From: Sphingomonadales bacterium
GTDB taxonomy: Bacteria > Pseudomonadota > Alphaproteobacteria > Sphingomonadales > Sphingomonadaceae
DNA: 48,994 bases
Assembly: GCA_028289885.1 (NCBI GenBank)
Contig: JAQGKX010000164.1
Coordinates: 1 to 48,994, forward strand
Reading direction: 5' to 3'
A program made the translations under genes and the position numbers. Positions within the stretch are counted from its first letter, which is position 1. The number at the start of each line of letters is the position of its first letter. The notes under the pieces are model-generated. The model did no database searches. It saw only the letters and a list, made by a program, of their open reading frames with translations, and was not told the DNA's origin. Positions 8,176-17,608 of the stretch are shown here, in pieces.

Positions 8176-9744
8176 ATGACAATCTCGGGTGAGATGCTGA
8201 TCGGTGCGGCCACCGTGCGCGGTTTAGCAGGCGAATTGCGGTCGGTGAGTGCTGCTACCCATGCTCCGCTCGACCCGTCGTTCGGCGGTGCATCAGCGAG
8301 CGACCTCGACCGAGCGTGCCGGCTGGCGGCAGATGCCTTCCAGGATTACCGCGCGCGACCGCTTGAGGATCGCGCACGATTTCTCGAAGCCATCGCAGAC
8401 GCCATCCTCGATATCGGGGACGAACTGATCGAACGCTGCATGGTCGAAAGCGGATTGCCGATCGGACGGCTTCAGGGGGAGAGGGGAAGGACCGTCGGCC
8501 AGCTCCGCCTGTTTGCCGGTGTGGTACGCGATGGCGGCTTCCTTGGACTTCGCGCCGATCCCGCACTGCCCGACCGCACACCTGCGCCGCGGTCCGACCT
8601 GCGGCTTCGGAATATACCCCTGGGGCCCGTCGCCGTATTCGGAGCGTCGAACTTTCCGCTCGCCTTTTCTGTCGCGGGAGGAGACACGGCCTCGGCGCTC
8701 GCGGCGGGTTGTCCTGTCGTTGCCAAGGCGCATCCCGCGCATCTCGGCACCTCGGAATTGGTGGGGCGGGCCGTACAGCTGGCAGTCAGGCAGTGCGGCA
8801 TGCCGGAAGGCGTGTTCTCGCTGATCTACGATACCGGGTTCGAAATTTCACAGGCACTCGTGGCCGACCCCCGGATCAGGGCGGGCGGGTTCACCGGATC
8901 ACGGCGCGGCGGCCTCGCGCTGCTTGCGATTGCGCAAAAGCGGCCCGAACCGATCCCGTTCTATGCAGAGATGAGTTCCATCAATCCGGTGATCCTGCTC
9001 CCCGGTGCACTGGAGGATAACGCAGAGGAAATTGCGCGGACGTTTGTCGCTTCGCTGACGCTGGGCGCTGGACAGTTTTGCACGAATCCTGGCTTGCTGA
9101 TCGCCGTAGAGGGTGACGCGCTGGATCGCTTCACAACCGCTGCTGCCGCAGAGCTTGGCAAGATGCCAGCCGCAACGATGCTGACCCCGGGCATCCTCGA
9201 CGCGTATCGCACCGGCGTCGACGCGATTGCTGGACATCGCTCGGTCGAGACACTGGCATCTGGACGAGAGGGATCGGCATGCGAAGGTCGTGCCGCCCTG
9301 TTCAGCACGCGCGCGGAAGATTTTATCCTGAACCACGATTTGCAGGACGAGATATTCGGAGCGGCGTCGTTGATCGTGCGGTGTCGCGATCGGGCGGAGA
9401 TGCTCCGCGTTATCGACGCTCTGGAAGGGCAGCTCACGATCGCGATCCACATGACCGCGGCGGATCATGACGAGGCCCGCGAGCTGTTGCCGGTTCTCGA
9501 GCTCAAAGCGGGCAGGATTCTGGCCAACGGGTTCGGCACCGGTGTCGAGGTTGCGCACGCCATGGTGCATGGCGGCCCATTCCCCTCTACATCCGACGGT
9601 CGATCGACTTCGGTCGGTGGATTGGCGATCGGCCGGTTTCTTCGTCCGGTCTGTTATCAGGACATTCCGGACATGCTTCTTCCTGCGGAACTCGCGGCCG
9701 AAAATTCCCTGGGCCTGCCGATATTGGTTGAAGGACGACGATAA
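8176..9744 (+). CDS. Alpha-ketoglutarate-semialdehyde (2,5-dioxovalerate) dehydrogenase family aldehyde dehydrogenase
   Basis: A cytoplasmic NAD(P)-dependent aldehyde dehydrogenase of 522 residues. The N-terminal region and the [10 protein letters not shown] nucleotide-site motif (155-164), FTGSRRGG (239-246), the general base in YAEMSS (Glu265) and the nucleophile in GQFCTNPG (Cys302) match the group that oxidises 2-oxoglutarate semialdehyde to 2-oxoglutarate, the last step of Weimberg-type pentose and hexarate pathways. ATG 8176 is chosen over TTG 8161 because GGAAAG lies 7 bases before it. It sits in the operon after a quinoprotein and a cytochrome. Together with the XylX-like dehydratase at 16456-17598 it supplies the end of such a pathway. 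Confidence 0.87.
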   Translation: MTISGEMLIGAATVRGLAGELRSVSAATHAPLDPSFGGASASDLDRACRLAADAFQDYRARPLEDRARFLEAIADAILDIGDELIERCMVESGLPIGRLQGERGRTVGQLRLFAGVVRDGGFLGLRADPALPDRTPAPRSDLRLRNIPLGPVAVFGASNFPLAFSVAGGDTASALAAGCPVVAKAHPAHLGTSELVGRAVQLAVRQCGMPEGVFSLIYDTGFEISQALVADPRIRAGGFTGSRRGGLALLAIAQKRPEPIPFYAEMSSINPVILLPGALEDNAEEIARTFVASLTLGAGQFCTNPGLLIAVEGDALDRFTTAAAAELGKMPAATMLTPGILDAYRTGVDAIAGHRSVETLASGREGSACEGRAALFSTRAEDFILNHDLQDEIFGAASLIVRCRDRAEMLRVIDALEGQLTIAIHMTAADHDEARELLPVLELKAGRILANGFGTGVEVAHAMVHGGPFPSTSDGRSTSVGGLAIGRFLRPVCYQDIPDMLLPAELAAENSLGLPILVEGRR

Positions 9745-9771
9745 CCGAATTCTCAACAGCTTGCTTGCGCG

Positions 9772-10563
9772 ATGACAGCTAGCTACGCTCCCCGCATGGG
9801 TCGTATCTCGTCAAAGGCAGCTAAAGCGACTCCGGTTGTTCCCGAACTCCCGGAGCTTAAGCAGCCGCGTAAGGGCGATCGGCATCAGGAGGCCGTGAAG
9901 CTTCTGCGCGGGATGATCCTTAGCGGCGATCTCGCACCGGGCGAACCACTTCGCGAAGTGGCCTTCAGTGAACAATTCGGCATGTCCCGCACCCCGGTTC
10001 GGGAAGCATTCCGGACTCTTGCGGCTGAAGGTCTGGTTAGCCTGCTGCCAAATCGGACCGTGCAAGTGGCGCTGCTCGACGAAGATGCTGCGGCAGAGGT
10101 GTTCATGGTCCTTGGCGCGCTGGAATCGCTGGCCGCGCGCCTCGCGTGCAAGCGGATTACGCCCGAGCAGCTGGAGATTCTCGATGAACTGCAGGAGGAT
10201 CTCGCCCATCATTTTGAAACGGGGGAACGGGCGCGCTATCTCGAAGCGAACCGACTGATTCACGAACTGATCGTAGAGGCGGCTGCCAGTCCTTCGTTGT
10301 TGCTGGCGTGGCGCCTGCTCCTGCCACGTGCGGAAAGGGCGCGGCATGTGAGTACGCATGACTCCGATCGCTGGGGTCACGCCTTTCAGGAGCACAAGGA
10401 AATCCACGCCGCGCTCGTGCAGCGCGATGGGGATACGTTGCGCCGCCTGATGGAGGAGCATTTCGCCAACGGTGCCGCCAGCATTCAACGCGAACACAAG
10501 CGTTTGCGCGCTGAAAAAAGATGGGGCGCCTTCGACGATGCCTCGGCCAGCGAGAACAATTAG
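9772..10563 (+). CDS. GntR-family transcriptional regulator with FCD ligand domain; proposed regulator of the island
   Basis: A 263-residue cytoplasmic regulator. Residues ~38-105 form the GntR winged helix-turn-helix: LLRGMILSGDLAPGEPL is the classic first helix, and FGMSRTPVREAFRTL carries the recognition helix. Residues ~112-245 form the all-helical FCD domain with metal/ligand-type His residues (LIHELI, HKEIHAAL, EEHFANG). It lies 27 bases after the aldehyde dehydrogenase gene and is probably the last gene of the 5665 operon. ATG 9796 is an alternative start; neither has a clear ribosome-binding site. Five double TGYATRCA boxes in the island resemble operators of FCD-type GntR proteins, so it is the obvious candidate binder, probably a repressor released by a pathway acid. 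Confidence 0.92.
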   Translation: MTASYAPRMGRISSKAAKATPVVPELPELKQPRKGDRHQEAVKLLRGMILSGDLAPGEPLREVAFSEQFGMSRTPVREAFRTLAAEGLVSLLPNRTVQVALLDEDAAAEVFMVLGALESLAARLACKRITPEQLEILDELQEDLAHHFETGERARYLEANRLIHELIVEAAASPSLLLAWRLLLPRAERARHVSTHDSDRWGHAFQEHKEIHAALVQRDGDTLRRLMEEHFANGAASIQREHKRLRAEKRWGAFDDASASENN

Positions 10564-10589
10564 CACCTGAAGACCTAGGCCGACGGTCT

Positions 10590-10617
10590 TGTATGCAAAC
10601 ATGACATGGTGTATGCA
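10590..10617. promoter_or_regulatory. Compound operator, copy 2 (two TGTATGCA boxes, 20-bp period)
   Basis: TGTATGCA at 10590-10597 and at 10610-10617. The 12-base spacer ends in CATGG, as in copy 1 at 5484-5511. It lies between the GntR gene and the CoA-transferase operon, 56 bases before the ATG at 10674. Confidence 0.75.
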
Positions 10618-10673
10618 GTACGCTTGAAGGGAGCGGTTGCGCCTGCTCTCGAAGCGTAAGCGGGGAAAGACTG

Positions 10674-11837
10674 ATGCTACCTTTGGCGGGCGTACGTGTG
10701 CTGGACGTTTCCCAGGTCATGGCTGGGCCGTTCTGCTGCATGTTGCTTGGCGACATGGGCGCGGACGTCATCAAAGTTGAGCCGCCCATAGTCGGGGACT
10801 CGTCGCGGCGTTCGATGGGATTCAGACTGAAGGGCGACGACAGCCCGGGCTTCCTCGCCCTGAACCGCAACAAGCGTAGCATCGTGCTCGACCTGAAGAC
10901 GGACGAGGATCGCGAGACCTTCTACGCTCTGGCGAGAACCGCCGATGTCGTCGTCGAGAATGGGCGACCGGGCGTGGCCGACCGGTTGGGTATCGGGTAT
11001 GAGAAACTGAAGACCGTAAATCCTCGCTTGATCTACGCCAGTATTTCAGGGTTCGGTCCCAATGGACCCTGGGCTGAAAGGCCGGGATATGACCTGATCG
11101 CGCAGGCGATGTCGGGGGTAATCAGCTCTACCGGGCTGCCCGGACAGGAGCCGGTCAAGAGCGATATTCCCGTCGGAGATCTGGGCGCGGGCCTGTTCGC
11201 CGCCTATGGCATTCTTTCCGCGATCATCGCCCGCCAGAAAACCGGCGTGGGGCAATTGATCACGGCATCGCTTTACGAAGCCGCGCTGGGTCTTTCGATT
11301 TGGGAGACCGCGGAATTGTGGGGCACCGGCAAAAGTCCCGGACCGCTCGGGACCGCCAACCGCATGTCGGCGCCCTATCAGGCGGTTAAGGCGGCTGATG
11401 GGTATTTCGTGTTTGCGGCGGCCAATCAAAAACTATGGCTGTCCTTGCTGGAGGTGCTGGGTAGGCCGGAACTGAACAATGATCCGCGCTTTTCCGACAA
11501 TAGCGTGAGGGTCGGTAATGCGCAGATACTGATTGAACTGCTGAAGCCCAGCTTCCTGACACGCACCATAGACGAATGGGTCGATGCGCTGCTCGCCGTC
11601 GGTGTCCCTGCGGGACCGATCTACGATTACGAGCGCGCGCTGGACAGTGAACACACCCGGGCGTGCGAGATGGTGCAGGAGATTCCGCACCCGGTCGAGG
11701 GAAGCTTCAAGGCGCTTGGTTTTGCAGTCAAGCTGAAGGGCACACCGCAGGAATTACGCCTCCCGCCGCCATTGCTGGATGAACACGCCGCAGAGATACG
11801 GGCTGAGCTCGCCCTGGCTGGTGGACGCAAAGCGTGA
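10674..11837 (+). CDS. Class III (CaiB/BaiF/Frc-type) CoA-transferase
   Basis: Transfers CoA between carboxylic acids in the cytoplasm through an aspartyl-CoA thioester. The 387-residue length and the opening LPLAGVRVLDVSQVMAGPF, the LGDMGADVIKVE segment, the FGPNGPW segment and the catalytic Asp in the GYDLIAQAMSG motif (Asp140) are all family hallmarks. GGGGAAAG precedes the ATG. It is the first gene of a three-gene operon: its stop overlaps the next start by 4 bases (GTGA), implying translational coupling to the crotonase. Substrate and CoA donor cannot be read from the sequence. Confidence 0.92.
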   Translation: MLPLAGVRVLDVSQVMAGPFCCMLLGDMGADVIKVEPPIVGDSSRRSMGFRLKGDDSPGFLALNRNKRSIVLDLKTDEDRETFYALARTADVVVENGRPGVADRLGIGYEKLKTVNPRLIYASISGFGPNGPWAERPGYDLIAQAMSGVISSTGLPGQEPVKSDIPVGDLGAGLFAAYGILSAIIARQKTGVGQLITASLYEAALGLSIWETAELWGTGKSPGPLGTANRMSAPYQAVKAADGYFVFAAANQKLWLSLLEVLGRPELNNDPRFSDNSVRVGNAQILIELLKPSFLTRTIDEWVDALLAVGVPAGPIYDYERALDSEHTRACEMVQEIPHPVEGSFKALGFAVKLKGTPQELRLPPPLLDEHAAEIRAELALAGGRKA

Positions 11838-12613
11838 GCGAGGACGGCCAGGTTCGCTACACGCAGGAAGGCGCCGTCGGCCACATAGTTTTCGATCGCC
11901 CCGCCGCCTTCAATGCCCTCACCTGGACGATGTGGCGGGACTTGGGTGCCCTTTGCAATCGCATTGCCGGCGACACGTCGGTGCGCGTCGTGACGCTCAG
12001 GGGGGCAGGGGGAAAAGCTTTCGTTTCGGGCACGGACATCGCCGGGTTCCAGTCCTTCACCAGTGGCAGGGACGGTGTCGCTTACGAAGCCGAGATGGAC
12101 TCCTATGTTGGTGCGGTCGAAACCCTGCCGCAACCGACCATTGCGATCATCGATGGATGGGCGGTCGGCGGCGGTCTTGCCTTGAGCTTCGCCTGCGATT
12201 TTCGCATTGCCGCGACCACTGCGCGATTTGGGGCTCCGCTTGCCAGGACGATCGGCAATTGCCTGTCTGCCAGAGGATATCAGCGCTTGATCCAGCATGC
12301 CGGCATTGCTCTGGCAAAGCGACTGTTGCTTGCCGCCGATCTGGTTCCTGCAGCCGATATGAAAGCGCGTGGGCTGGTCAACGATCTCGTGGAGCCCGCC
12401 GAAATCGACGCCACCGTTGATGCGCTCGTGGAACGTCTTGTGGCATGCGCGCCCCTGACACAGCGCGTCAGCAAGGAAGCGATTTATCGTCTTTCGACCG
12501 CGCAAACGCCCGACATCAGCGATTTGATCGAGCTGGTCTATGGAAGCGAAGATTTCGCGGCGGGTGTCCGCGGTTTCCTCGCAAAGACTCCGCCACAGTG
12601 GCGCGGCCAGTAA
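11834..12613 (+). CDS. Crotonase-superfamily protein lacking both usual catalytic glutamates
   Basis: A 259-residue crotonase fold: an N-terminal VRYTQEGAVGHIVFDRP strand, an oxyanion-hole segment SGTDIAGF and a second oxyanion motif GWAVGGG. In enoyl-CoA hydratases two Glu residues do the chemistry, one in GGGCEL and one in the PE that follows the FG. Here these places read GGGLAL (Ala116) and FGAPLA (Leu136), so ordinary hydration of an enoyl-CoA is unlikely. Crotonases with altered residues act as isomerases, lyases, decarboxylases or thioesterases. It is coupled to the CoA-transferase, so its substrate is probably the CoA ester that enzyme makes. GTG start inside the overlap. Confidence 0.85.
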   Translation: MSEDGQVRYTQEGAVGHIVFDRPAAFNALTWTMWRDLGALCNRIAGDTSVRVVTLRGAGGKAFVSGTDIAGFQSFTSGRDGVAYEAEMDSYVGAVETLPQPTIAIIDGWAVGGGLALSFACDFRIAATTARFGAPLARTIGNCLSARGYQRLIQHAGIALAKRLLLAADLVPAADMKARGLVNDLVEPAEIDATVDALVERLVACAPLTQRVSKEAIYRLSTAQTPDISDLIELVYGSEDFAAGVRGFLAKTPPQWRGQ

Positions 12614-12632
12614 CGAGCAACAGAGGGCGACG

Positions 12633-13784
12633 ATGGTAACACCGGCATCCATCGAGGACTTTCGTGAATTGGCGCGGCGGCGGCTCCCACGCTTCCTGTT
12701 CGATTATATCGACGGCGGATCGTATGATGAAGCTACGCTGCATGCGAACATTGCGGATATTCAACGGCTGAAGTTGCGCCAGCGGGTAATGGTCGATGTC
12801 TCGCATGTCGATCTGACGACCACTTTGCTGGGGCAGGCGACCTCGTTTCCAGTCGCACTGGCTCCGATCGGCCTCGCCGGGCTATACGCGCGGCGGGGCG
12901 AGGTGCAGGCGGCGCGCGCGGCCGAAGCAGCGGGTGTCCCGTTTATCCTGTCGTCCTCGGCATGCTGCGGGATCGAAGAGGTGGCGGCGGGCCTGAAACA
13001 GCCCCCGATCCTGCAACTCTATATGATCCGCGATCGCGCTTTCATGATCGATCTGCTTCAGAGGAGCGCGGCGCTGGGCGTCGAAACCTTGATGCTGACC
13101 GTGGACCTGATCGTCCATAGCCCGCGCCGACGGGATGTGCGTTCCAGCCTGACCGGCTCGCAAGGGGCGGCGGCGCAACTGCGGCGCGCGACTGAAATAG
13201 CACTGCACCCCGGCTGGGCATGGGATGTCGGTGTGAGGGGCCGGCCCCATATTCTCGGCAATTTCGCGCCGGTGATGGGCGACGGGGCAGGGCTGGCTCA
13301 ATTTACCGCATGGGTCGCCCAAAATTTCGATGCATCGATCACCTGGGCGGATATGGCATGGCTTCGCGAGCACTGGCGCGGCCCGATCGTCGTGAAGGGC
13401 CTGCTCGATGCTGCCGATGCTGCAGCCGCTTGTGACGCGGGCGTCGATGGTATCATCGTCTCCAACCACGGTGGTCGGCAGCTGGATGGAGCACCGTCTA
13501 CGATCATGGCGCTGCCCGGTGTCGTTGACGCCGTGGCGGGGCGCGTCGAAGTCCTCCTCGATGGCGGCGTGCGGTCGGGCACCGACATTTTGCGGGCAAT
13601 GGCGCTCGGGGCAAGCGGGGTCCTTCTTGGCCGGGCGTGGGCCTTCGCGCTTGCCGCCCAGGGTCAGGCCGGGGTCGCCGCTATGCTTGAGATGTTGCGC
13701 CACGAACTGGCCGTGGCGATGGCATTGACCGGACAGACGAGCGCGCGATCGATCTCGGCGGATGTGGTGCTACCAGCCCGATAG
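12633..13784 (+). CDS. FMN-dependent alpha-hydroxy-acid dehydrogenase (lactate/mandelate/glycolate oxidase family)
   Basis: Oxidises an (S)-2-hydroxy acid to the 2-oxo acid with FMN in a TIM barrel. The 383-residue protein has FDYIDGGSYDEAT near the N-terminus (active-site Tyr and FMN contacts), APIGLAG, QLYMIRDR with the second Tyr, LTVD followed by an RRRD segment, the catalytic His and Arg in SNHGGRQLDG, and the phosphate site DGGVRSGTDILRAMALGA with LLGRAWAF. ATG 12633 is chosen because AGAGGGCGACG precedes it. It is the third gene of the 10674 operon. It converges with the MFS gene with no spacer at all. The substrate could be L-lactate, glycolate, or a hydroxy acid of the pathway. Confidence 0.9.
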   Translation: MVTPASIEDFRELARRRLPRFLFDYIDGGSYDEATLHANIADIQRLKLRQRVMVDVSHVDLTTTLLGQATSFPVALAPIGLAGLYARRGEVQAARAAEAAGVPFILSSSACCGIEEVAAGLKQPPILQLYMIRDRAFMIDLLQRSAALGVETLMLTVDLIVHSPRRRDVRSSLTGSQGAAAQLRRATEIALHPGWAWDVGVRGRPHILGNFAPVMGDGAGLAQFTAWVAQNFDASITWADMAWLREHWRGPIVVKGLLDAADAAAACDAGVDGIIVSNHGGRQLDGAPSTIMALPGVVDAVAGRVEVLLDGGVRSGTDILRAMALGASGVLLGRAWAFALAAQGQAGVAAMLEMLRHELAVAMALTGQTSARSISADVVLPAR

Positions 13785-15101
13785 CTACTCCTTCGGCGGT
13801 TCGTAAAGCAGCCGCGACGCATCGATCTTCAGGTACATGACAGCCGCCAGCGCGGACAATATGGCGAGCACATACAGTGCCGAGTCCCACCCGCTCCATT
13901 TCAGGATGTAGCCGGTGATGACTGCGGCAAGTGCGCCTCCGATGTTTCCAAACGTATTCATCACAGCCGATACCGAACCCGCAAAGACGCCGCCGACGTC
14001 GAGGGTCAGCGCCCATGATACGCCCACCGTCAGTTCCAAACCAAAGACGGCCAGCGCGAACCATCCGACGCTCGCGATGGGAGAGGATGACCACACAGCG
14101 GTGGGAATGGCGAATGCCGCGATCGTGAAGCCGACGATCGCCACCGCCCGGCGTGCCATTGTCACGCGACCGGTCCGGGTGATCAGACGGTCGGAAATCC
14201 AGCCCCCGGCCACGTCGCCGACTACGCCCGCCATCAGCGGCAGACTGGCGAAAAAGCCCATCTCGAGAATGTTGAAGTCTCGCACGTCGGTCAGATATTT
14301 CGGGAACCAGGTAAGGAAAATATTGATGCTGTAGGCGTAGCAAAAGTACATCGCCGAAATCAGCCATAGCTGGGGATTTGCCAGCAATTGTCGCCACGGC
14401 ACCGGCATCCTGTCGCCCGAACTGGCCTGCGGACCGAGCGCTTCGGCAATCATCGTGCGTTCGGCTTCATTCGCGCCGGAATGCTCGCGCGGGCTGTCGC
14501 GATAGTAATAGAACCAGAACGCCGCCCAGATCAGGCCGACGACCGCGAAGATCAGGAATGGTCCACGCCACCCGAGGTGGATCATCAGCCAGACGACCAG
14601 CACCGGCGTGAGCGCTCCGCCCAGCCGGGCCCCTGCGTGCGTGAGTCCCTGTGCGAACCCGCGTTCAGACGGCAGCATCCAGCGCGAAAGCGAACGCGTG
14701 GCATTCGGAAACGCCCCTGCCTCGCCGCAGCCGAACAGGAAACGGCAGACGATCATCGATCCGGCCGACCACATGCCGGTGGTCAGTGCCGTGAACATCG
14801 ACCACCAGACGACCACGCCCGTAAGCGCACGGCGCGGACCGATACGATCGCCAAGCCATCCGCCGGGTATCTGGAACAGTGCATAGCCGATCTGGAATGT
14901 ACTGAAGATCCAGCCCATCGTTATAACCGAAAAGCCGAATTCCTTTTGGATCAACGGCGCAGTGGTCGATATCACCACGCGGTCCATATAAGTGATCATG
15001 TACGCGAGCACGGTAAGCCACAGCACGACGTGGCGCACGCGGGTCGGCCGTATGGCCGGCACTGTCGCGGCAGTTGCGACTGGGGCGCTCACGGTCGTCA
15101 C
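13785..15101 (-). CDS. MFS permease of the anion:cation symporter type (sugar-acid uptake)
   Basis: A 438-residue, 12-helix inner-membrane transporter. Visible hallmarks are the TYMDRVVIS segment in helix 1, GWIFSTFQIGYALFQIPGGWLGDRIG between helices 2 and 3, FLFGCGEAGAFPNATR in helix 4 (typical of ACS transporters for hexuronates, glucarate and galactonate) and GGWISDRLI in the second half. The GTG start at 15101 overlaps the stop of the amidohydrolase gene (GTGA), so the two are translationally coupled. As the last gene of the leftward TonB operon it likely imports the acid made in the periplasm, by proton symport. The substrate is inferred from family and context only. Confidence 0.9.
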   Translation of the reverse strand: MTTVSAPVATAATVPAIRPTRVRHVVLWLTVLAYMITYMDRVVISTTAPLIQKEFGFSVITMGWIFSTFQIGYALFQIPGGWLGDRIGPRRALTGVVVWWSMFTALTTGMWSAGSMIVCRFLFGCGEAGAFPNATRSLSRWMLPSERGFAQGLTHAGARLGGALTPVLVVWLMIHLGWRGPFLIFAVVGLIWAAFWFYYYRDSPREHSGANEAERTMIAEALGPQASSGDRMPVPWRQLLANPQLWLISAMYFCYAYSINIFLTWFPKYLTDVRDFNILEMGFFASLPLMAGVVGDVAGGWISDRLITRTGRVTMARRAVAIVGFTIAAFAIPTAVWSSSPIASVGWFALAVFGLELTVGVSWALTLDVGGVFAGSVSAVMNTFGNIGGALAAVITGYILKWSGWDSALYVLAILSALAAVMYLKIDASRLLYEPPKE

Positions 15102-16441
15102 GGCTGAACCGACGCGACCTTGTTGCCGGCTATGTAAACCGCGGCGATCCGCCGGGTGTTGCGGATGTCCTTCAAGGGGTCGGCGTCGAGCACGACAAGA
15201 TCGGCCCATTTGCCCGCTGCGATGGTTCCGATATCAGGATTCTTCAGCCATTTCGCCGCCCGTCCGGTCGCCGCGGCGATGGCCTGCCCGGGCGTCAGTC
15301 CCGCTTCGACAAGGCCAGCAAGTTCCCAATGTTCCGAGTAACCGGGGACGCGTCCGGGCGGCCCCGCATCGGTACCGAATCCATAGGGGATGCCCGCGCG
15401 GACTTCCTTCATGAAGTTGATCTTTGCCATCCGGTCGAAACCGGGAAGCCGCGCCCAGTTGGGGTTGGACGAAACGGTTTTCTCGCGTTCGGGACTTTCG
15501 AGTTTGGTAAGCGATGTCGGGCTGAGCGACTGGCGGAAAAAGGGATCCCTGGTGATCGGATTGGGTGCGCCGAATGCATGGACCGCTTCCTCGCGGCTCA
15601 ACGTCGGTGCTACCTGCCACGTACCGTGAGACTTCATCGCGGCGATGAAGTCGGCGTCGATCGGCTGGTCGCGAACGCTGTGGACGAATCCGTCAACTCC
15701 CTGTGCCACCAGCCGCTTGGCGTCCTCCAGATAAAACACATGGGCGAGAACCCGCATGTTCCGGGCATGAGCCTCATCGATGATCGCCTTGGTCAATTCG
15801 GGCGGCATCTTGGGCATGGAATGCAATTCGTCGTCGAGCCAGAATTTGATGAAGTCCACATGTTTGGCGACTTGTGCATCGACTTCGGCGCGGGCTTCCT
15901 CCGCAGTCGTGACCGGATGGTTGATCCCCGGAACGCCACCGTAGCCGCCCTTGAACACAAGTCCCTGGCCAGCGGTGTAGACCCGGGCCATCGTCGGACG
16001 TCCCGCGCGTTGCGCGTCGCGGATGGCAAAGATTGCGTCGCCGTCGGTACCCATCGATTGAACGGCGGTCACGCCGTAAGCGGCATAGGTGCGCAAATCC
16101 TTTTCGACATTGGCTGTCGTGAAGTTCGCCGCCTGCTGATCCAGATCGCGGACCGTCCCGATGTGCACATGAAGGTCGATAAGACCGGGCATGACATATT
16201 TGCCGGTAAGATCGACGATGGTGGCGTCGGTTGTCCGGGGCAAGGCGGCTGCGCGTCCAACCCAGCGGATGCGGCCATCGTCGACTATCATCGCCATCCC
16301 CGGTCGTGCCGTTGCTCCAGTGCCGTCGATCAGGGTGAAGCCCCGCAGGACAGTCGTCTCAGCCTGCGCCGTCGATGACAAAAGACCTGCGCCGACGACG
16401 AAAACAGCCGCAAATTTTAGCCGATTTGCCATACGTCGCAT
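15098..16441 (-). CDS. Exported metal-dependent amidohydrolase (imidazolonepropionase-like family)
   Basis: A 447-residue hydrolase with a signal peptide (about residues 1-27, ending AQA) and an amidohydrolase TIM barrel. The metal-binding HxH is at 91-93 (LIDLHVH), further His residues are in LAHVF and FVHSV, the active-site Asp is in FGTDAG, and the C-terminal GQAIAAATGRAAKWL plus the composite beta-sandwich (DIGTIAAGKWADLVVLDADPL) are classic. ATG 16441 is chosen because AAGGGAGAG lies just before it. It is 14 bases downstream of the XylX-like gene and overlaps the MFS gene. Such enzymes cleave amide, ester or lactone-like bonds; here it may release the substrate or open a lactone in the periplasm. 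Confidence 0.88.
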   Translation of the reverse strand: MRRMANRLKFAAVFVVGAGLLSSTAQAETTVLRGFTLIDGTGATARPGMAMIVDDGRIRWVGRAAALPRTTDATIVDLTGKYVMPGLIDLHVHIGTVRDLDQQAANFTTANVEKDLRTYAAYGVTAVQSMGTDGDAIFAIRDAQRAGRPTMARVYTAGQGLVFKGGYGGVPGINHPVTTAEEARAEVDAQVAKHVDFIKFWLDDELHSMPKMPPELTKAIIDEAHARNMRVLAHVFYLEDAKRLVAQGVDGFVHSVRDQPIDADFIAAMKSHGTWQVAPTLSREEAVHAFGAPNPITRDPFFRQSLSPTSLTKLESPEREKTVSSNPNWARLPGFDRMAKINFMKEVRAGIPYGFGTDAGPPGRVPGYSEHWELAGLVEAGLTPGQAIAAATGRAAKWLKNPDIGTIAAGKWADLVVLDADPLKDIRNTRRIAAVYIAGNKVASVQP

Positions 16442-16455
16442 CACACTCTCCCTTG

Positions 16456-17598
16456 TCATTGTATCAGCCCGCGCGCGACGAGATTGCGCATCAGCGCGCC
16501 AATGCCGAACGTCCACGGCGACGCGTCCTCGCAGGCGACCACGCGATTGACGAGCGTACCGAGACGTGGCGTCGCGATCCGCACGATATCGCCTGTCTTA
16601 TGGGTAAAGCCACGGCCAGGCTCCGATCGATCTTCGGTAGGCGCAAACATCGTGCCGAGCAGCAGCACGAGACCGTCGGGATATTGATGGCTTGCACCGA
16701 TGGTCTGGCCGATCAGATCAAGCGGATCACGGCTGATCATGGCCATGCTCGACGAACCCTCCAGCCGGAAATTGTCAGGACCTTCGATCACGAGTGACAG
16801 CACGGATTGTCGTACGTCGTCCATAGTGAACTTGTCATCGAACAGGCGAATGAAGGGGCCAAGCGCGCACGACGCGTTATTGTCCTTCGCCTTGCCGAGC
16901 AGGAGGGCGCTGCGGCCTTCGATATCGCGAAGGTTCACATCGTTGGCCAGCGTCGCGCCGCGCGCGGTGCCGCGCGCATCGCAAATGATTGCGACTTCGG
17001 GTTCGGGATTGTTCCAATGCGAATCCGCCCGGACGCCGATATCCGCACCGGCACCAACCGAGGACAGAACCGGCGCCTTGGTAAATATCTCCGCATCCTT
17101 GCCGATCGCGACTTCAAGATACTGCGACCATAATCCATCTGCGATCAGGATCGATTTCAGCTGCATGGCGCTGGCCGATCCTGGCTTCACCGCACGGATG
17201 TCTCCACCCAGACGTGCCTGGAAATCGGCGCGAATGCGATCGGCCTCCATCGCATCGCCGCGGGCGCGTTCTTCGATCACCCGCTCGATTGCCGAAATGG
17301 CAAAGGTGACGCCCGACGCCTTGATGCATTGAAGATCGACCGGTGCCAGCAACCGGGGGGACATGCCCCCCTCCCAGTCGGGTCGGAAAGACAGCGCATC
17401 GATGGCACCCATCGACCGGCCCCGCGGCGGCAGCTCTCCGGCAGCCAGCATATCGATCAGATCGGCAGTTGTGGGGGCTATGCGCGACAGATCCTCGATT
17501 TCGCCATCGCGAAGCACGATCGGCGTCGGGCCGTCGCTCGTCTCGATACGGCCGAGGAGCACGGCATCCTCGTGATCGATAGGAAGAAGCTGGTGCAT
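16456..17598 (-). CDS. FAH-superfamily 2-keto-3-deoxy-aldonate dehydratase-like protein (XylX-like)
   Basis: A cytoplasmic protein of 380 residues. The C-terminal FAH fold has the metal ligands in NNPEPE (Glu199, Glu201) and LANDVN (Asp220), followed by GRSALLLGKAKDNNASC. I recognise this signature from the long FAH-family dehydratases that turn 2-keto-3-deoxy-D-xylonate or -arabinonate into alpha-ketoglutarate semialdehyde (Caulobacter XylX type); they are longer than fumarylacetoacetate hydrolases of the ~280-residue type. The product would be the substrate of the dehydrogenase at 8176-9744. AGGAGCGAC precedes the ATG. It lies after the TonB receptor gene, separated by an intrinsic terminator. 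A C-C hydrolase activity cannot be excluded from sequence alone. Confidence 0.82.
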   Translation of the reverse strand: MHQLLPIDHEDAVLLGRIETSDGPTPIVLRDGEIEDLSRIAPTTADLIDMLAAGELPPRGRSMGAIDALSFRPDWEGGMSPRLLAPVDLQCIKASGVTFAISAIERVIEERARGDAMEADRIRADFQARLGGDIRAVKPGSASAMQLKSILIADGLWSQYLEVAIGKDAEIFTKAPVLSSVGAGADIGVRADSHWNNPEPEVAIICDARGTARGATLANDVNLRDIEGRSALLLGKAKDNNASCALGPFIRLFDDKFTMDDVRQSVLSLVIEGPDNFRLEGSSSMAMISRDPLDLIGQTIGASHQYPDGLVLLLGTMFAPTEDRSEPGRGFTHKTGDIVRIATPRLGTLVNRVVACEDASPWTFGIGALMRNLVARGLIQ

Positions 17599-17608
17599 GT
17601 CGCTCCTG

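Noticed and set aside
11834-12613. Plain enoyl-CoA hydratase call
   Set aside because: Both catalytic Glu positions are replaced (Ala116, Leu136), so only the superfamily is supported.
15074-16378. 434-codon plus-strand frame
   Set aside because: Antisense to the exported amidohydrolase, which has signal peptide, HxH and FGTDAG motifs; a GC-rich mirror frame.
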